Position numbers and translations under genes: made by a program. This document shows positions 5,003-7,589 of a DNA stretch of 7,589 nt, piece after piece. Below the pieces are notes generated by a model. It was not told where the DNA came from, searched no databases, and was given only the letters and a program-made list of their open reading frames with translations. The stretch is from VRUG01 sp965372745 (GTDB lineage: Bacteria; Planctomycetota; Phycisphaerae; Sedimentisphaerales; Anaerobacaceae), in the NCBI GenBank assembly GCA_965372745.1, contig CBDVDM010000048.1:1-7589 (forward strand). The letters are read 5' to 3'. The number at the start of each line of letters is the position of its first letter. Position 1 is the first letter of the stretch.

Positions 5003-5749
5003 TTATCTCAACTCTTTGATTTCGACTTCTTTACGTCTTATCATTCTCAGAAGAGTCGTCAGAACCATATCATATACAAAAATCAACAGACAGCCAAGTG
5101 CGGCAACTATTACCACGCCAGTTAAAGTAACCTCGAACAACTGTAACCTTATATCAAGACTAACCCCCGGCAATATCCCGGTTCCAGCCAGTTTCAGAGA
5201 TGTTAGGGCTCCTAAAACAACAACCACCGGTATACCTACCAAGCGTATAATTGACTTTATAAAACCCACAACAGAAGGGATTGGCATTGCATCTTGAGAT
5301 ATCGGTGGACTGATAAAATCAAAATGACCTAACCTCGCACCAAACTTCATGAATCGGGAAAGTATCATGCCTATGATACAACCTAATCCGGCCGTAAGCC
5401 TCAGCCCTGAATAATTAGACCATGTTGCGGCCTGTATTTTAATCGTTGGGAAATTTGCGAAGCCAAATCTGTCAAGACCCAACTTTTCAAGGCCGGCGAT
5501 GGCCAAGATGCCAGCCGTTAAAAAACCACAAAGAACAGGCAAAAATATATATTGCAATATACCGAAAACAATCAGCTCCCTTGCCCTGGCTCTTTCTTTG
5601 CTGATTATGTATTTAAAGACAGATTGCAACTTACCAAAAACAACCTGTATTCGCGTCCTGGCTCTTTCTTTGCTGATTATGTATTTAAAGACAGATTGCA
5701 ATTTACCAAAAACAACCTGTATTCGCGCCTTGACTCTTTCTTTGTTCAT
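5003..5749 (-). CDS. Unknown multi-pass membrane protein with 24-residue tandem repeats
   Basis: This 248-residue protein has about four membrane segments (near residues 63-86, 116-134, 168-188, 206-228) and a charged C-terminal tail, RRKEVEIKELR. The basic N-terminal region is a tandem repeat: KERVKARIQVVFGKLQSVFK (residues 3-22) plus YIIS, then the same unit beginning KERARTR (27-50), then a diverged third copy KERARARELIVFGILQYIF (51-69) that leads into the first membrane helix. I do not recognise the family; it lacks the features I would expect of DUF502. A GTG at 5770 is open, but only the ATG at 5749 has a plausible ribosome site (GGTGG about 10 nt upstream). It lies 69 nt downstream of the pilT stop and 70 nt before the SYLF gene, all on the minus strand. 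A link to the pilus genes is only positional. Confidence 0.72.
   Translation of the reverse strand: MNKERVKARIQVVFGKLQSVFKYIISKERARTRIQVVFGKLQSVFKYIISKERARARELIVFGILQYIFLPVLCGFLTAGILAIAGLEKLGLDRFGFANFPTIKIQAATWSNYSGLRLTAGLGCIIGMILSRFMKFGARLGHFDFISPPISQDAMPIPSVVGFIKSIIRLVGIPVVVVLGALTSLKLAGTGILPGVSLDIRLQLFEVTLTGVVIVAALGCLLIFVYDMVLTTLLRMIRRKEVEIKELR
5585..5728. repeat. Tandem 72-bp coding duplication
   Basis: Two head-to-tail 72-bp copies (5585-5656 and 5657-5728) differ at only two positions. Diverged partial copies extend on both sides (from about 5552 and to about 5750). The 72-bp unit equals 24 codons, so the frame is kept. The near-identity points to a recent duplication next to an older one. 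Confidence 0.85.
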
Positions 5750-5818
5750 TCTGTGTTTCCCACCAAGCACCCAAAAACAGGTGATTCTGTTACAGTGAAA
5801 GTAGATTTTAAACCGCTT

Positions 5819-6883
5819 CTAACCCGCACTGCCAAGCAACCGTTCCATTTTTACCGAATCACTCGAACGGGCAATTGCCTCTTCACGCTCAATGTACCCT
5901 TTAGTATACATTTCGATAATACTCGCATCCATACTATGCATACCTAACCGTCCCGAAGTCTCTATGATATTGGGAATCTCATGAATCCTGTTCTCACGAA
6001 TACAGTTTCGTACTGCCGGTGTACAGAGCAGCAACTCCGTGCACGGCACCATCCCGGGCTCATCTATTCTTCTGAACAGCGTCTGGGAAATTACGGCCTT
6101 GAGTGTATTTGCAAGCATTGTGCGTATCTGATTCTGCTGCGAAGCAGGATATATATCGATGACGCGCTCTATCGTCTGAGTTGCGTTAATAGTGTGAAGG
6201 GTACTCAAGACCAGGTGACCGGTTTCGGCAGCGGTAATCGCAGAACTGGTCGTCTCAAGGTCACGCATTTCACCAACCATAATTATGTCAGGGTCCTGAC
6301 GAAGTACATGCCTTAAACCTGATGCAAAATTAGGAACATCAGCCCCTATTTCACGCTGCTCGATCTGGCATAGATTATTCGAAAGCAAATACTCAATAGG
6401 GTCCTCAAGCGTAATCACACGTTTGGTATATTTACTATTGATTAAACCTATCATGGCCGCAAGGGTAGTACTCTTACCTGAACCGGTGTGACCCGTAACC
6501 AGAATAAGACCGCGAGGCAGTTCAGCAAGTTCTTTGACTAACTCAGGCAGGTGAAGTTCCTCAATCGACGGAGCTTCAGTCGGGATTACCCTGAAGGATA
6601 TGGCTATCGTATCACGCTGAAAATGAGCGTTAACACGGAAGCGGTGGCCGCTTTCTATCGTTGTCGAGAAATCATGGTCTTTTTTGTCCTCGAATTTATC
6701 GAAACGTTCCTGACCTATCATTGACATAACCATTTGCCGTGCATCTTCGTTGCTGGTTACAGCAAAATCCATCTTTATCAATACTGTATTTTTGCGTATC
6801 AGCGGCTCCATGCCAACATTGATATGAACATCACTCGCATCGTCTTCAACCGCCTTTGCCAAAATCGTCTTTATGTCCACCAT
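5819..6883 (-). CDS. pilT: Type IV pilus retraction ATPase PilT
   Basis: This 354-residue protein shows the full PilT/GspE set. The N-terminal domain has ASDVHINVGMEPLIR. Walker A is GHTGSGKST (residues 131-139), the Asp box ITLEDPIE (157-164), Walker B GLRHVLRQDPDIIMVGEMRD (189-208) and the His box GHLVLSTLHT (222-231). The PilT hallmark helix appears as AVRNCIRE (290-297; usually AIRNLIRE). No catalytic residue is missing. PilT hexamers on the inner membrane hydrolyse ATP to depolymerise pili during twitching or DNA uptake. An in-frame ATG at 6895 would add four residues, but AAAAAAGG abuts it; the ATG at 6883 has AAAGGA 11 nt upstream and is preferred, though not decisively. The secretin gene ends 68 nt upstream, supporting a pilus operon. 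A PilT-like (PilU) paralogue cannot be excluded. Confidence 0.93.
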   Translation of the reverse strand: MVDIKTILAKAVEDDASDVHINVGMEPLIRKNTVLIKMDFAVTSNEDARQMVMSMIGQERFDKFEDKKDHDFSTTIESGHRFRVNAHFQRDTIAISFRVIPTEAPSIEELHLPELVKELAELPRGLILVTGHTGSGKSTTLAAMIGLINSKYTKRVITLEDPIEYLLSNNLCQIEQREIGADVPNFASGLRHVLRQDPDIIMVGEMRDLETTSSAITAAETGHLVLSTLHTINATQTIERVIDIYPASQQNQIRTMLANTLKAVISQTLFRRIDEPGMVPCTELLLCTPAVRNCIRENRIHEIPNIIETSGRLGMHSMDASIIEMYTKGYIEREEAIARSSDSVKMERLLGSAG

Positions 6884-6951
6884 AATATCAGGCATCCTTT
6901 TTTGCTGTATCTGTCATATCATCAAAAATCTCGATAGCTCTGTGGTATCTC

Positions 6952-7589
6952 TTATTTCTTATCTCTCAGCAGCGGATAGTCCACTTTCGGTATTTCGGTG
7001 TAATTATATGTTTTGGCCTCTGAACTTTCCAAAACAGGTACATCAACTATCCTCGGCGTAATGAAAATCAGCAGCTCAGTAGTCTCTGTTGATTCATCCT
7101 CGGACTGAAATAAACCGCCTATAAGAGGCAAATCACCCAGTATTGGTGTTTTATAAAGGTTTTTCGCGACCTCCTGTTTACGAAGCCCGCCAAGAACAAC
7201 CGTTTCACCATTTTTTAGCAAAGCTATGGTATTCAGCCTGCGTGTGTTAACGGTTGGGACTATCGGTTCACCTGTACTTGAATTATATCTCTGGGCCTCG
7301 GCAACACTGAACTCAGGCATGATCTGAAGCCTAAGCATATCATCACGGGTAATATGAGGTGTTACATCAAGTTTAACTCCAACGTCCTTAAACTGTGTAG
7401 AGGTCATCGAACCGCCGCTGGAAGTACTCCGTTCTTCCTTGTAAGGTATCTCTTTTATTATCTCGAAAGTTGCGGTTTCATTGTCAAGTACCATAATGCT
7501 CGGATTCGCCAGCAGTGTCGCCCATTCGGTTTTTTTAAGTGCGCTCAACATGACATCAAGGCTGAAAGAGTCATTGAAAAAACCGAGCC
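6952..7589 (-). CDS. Secretin (PilQ/GspD family), C-terminal part, 5' end outside window
   Basis: The frame is open from the right window edge to a TAA at 6952, 212 residues. It covers the secretin core: LGFFNDSFSLDVMLSALKKT and WATLLANPSIMVLDNETATF, then the beta-rich VGVKLDVTPHITRDDMLRLQ. Next is VPTVNTRRLNTIALLKNGET, VVLGGLRKQEVAKN, the LGDLPLIGGLFQ segment and TTELLIFITPRIV. This NTRR...LKNGETVVLGGL...LGDLPLIGGLF...LLIFITPRI order is diagnostic. Secretins form the outer-membrane ring through which type IV pili or type II substrates pass. The PilT gene 68 nt downstream favours a pilus secretin (PilQ), but type II GspD cannot be separated from it without the N-terminal N-domains and AMIN regions. 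The short polar tail after the core ends PKVDYPLLRDKK. Confidence 0.93.
   Translation of the reverse strand, partial: LGFFNDSFSLDVMLSALKKTEWATLLANPSIMVLDNETATFEIIKEIPYKEERSTSSGGSMTSTQFKDVGVKLDVTPHITRDDMLRLQIMPEFSVAEAQRYNSSTGEPIVPTVNTRRLNTIALLKNGETVVLGGLRKQEVAKNLYKTPILGDLPLIGGLFQSEDESTETTELLIFITPRIVDVPVLESSEAKTYNYTEIPKVDYPLLRDKK

Noticed and set aside
5003..5749. DUF502 family membrane protein
   Set aside because: There are more membrane segments and a different order of conserved Pro/Gly motifs than I would expect for DUF502; left as unknown.
5552..5750. CRISPR-like array
   Set aside because: The repeats are contiguous with no spacers, have a 72-bp period and keep a reading frame; this is a coding tandem duplication.
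5552..5947. Plus-strand open frames across the 72-bp repeats
   Set aside because: They are antisense to the repeated membrane protein and the 3' end of pilT. Their apparent protein repeats only reflect the DNA duplication.
5981..6316. Plus-strand open frame of 111 codons
   Set aside because: It is antisense to the most conserved part of pilT (Walker B and His box), so it is a shadow of that gene.

Overview
The window looks like a chromosomal segment from a planctomycete, most likely of the Phycisphaerae / Sedimentisphaerales type. That is inferred from gene content: an H-X9-DG pseudopilin, a secreted protein with a C-terminal dockerin-like repeat pair, and a PEP-CTERM protein lie in tandem, a mix characteristic of that group. 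Codon use and base composition look even across the genes, apart from the short repeats noted below. No database search was possible, so family names rest on motifs read from the translations.

Layout, left to right. (1) Positions 1-2651, minus strand, read right to left: a PEP-CTERM protein, then a dockerin-repeat exported protein, then a pseudopilin whose 3' end runs off the window. The last two are 3 nt apart. (2) Positions 2652-2881: an untranslated stretch holding a strong minus-strand terminator for the upstream hemP unit. The terminator sits inside a long-range, roughly 17-bp inverted repeat that could fold as a structured leader. (3) Positions 2882-4224: an iron-response locus. A small unknown gene plus hemP (minus) diverge from a fur regulator (plus). 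Each side has its own sigma70-like promoter followed by a Fur-box-like operator, and the two promoter/operator units are near copies in opposite orientation. A 163-bp MITE-like element lies between them. (4) Positions 4225-4353: a short palindromic intergenic repeat flanked by 12-bp direct repeats. (5) Positions 4354-7589, minus strand, read right to left: a secretin C-terminal part (open at the window edge), a PilT ATPase, a membrane protein with a 24-residue tandem duplication, and a SYLF-domain lipoprotein.

How the parts may work together: secretin plus PilT form a type IV pilus (or related) module, and the pseudopilin at the other end belongs to the same superfamily of machines. Fur would repress itself and the hemP unit when iron is replete. 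The PEP-CTERM and dockerin proteins are exported surface proteins of unknown ligand. I see no CRISPR array, tRNA, rRNA, transposase or recognised defence system. The least explained pieces are the folded leader at 2744-2858, the mirrored Fur promoters with the MITE between them, the 72-bp coding duplication at 5585-5728, and the 82-residue partner of hemP.
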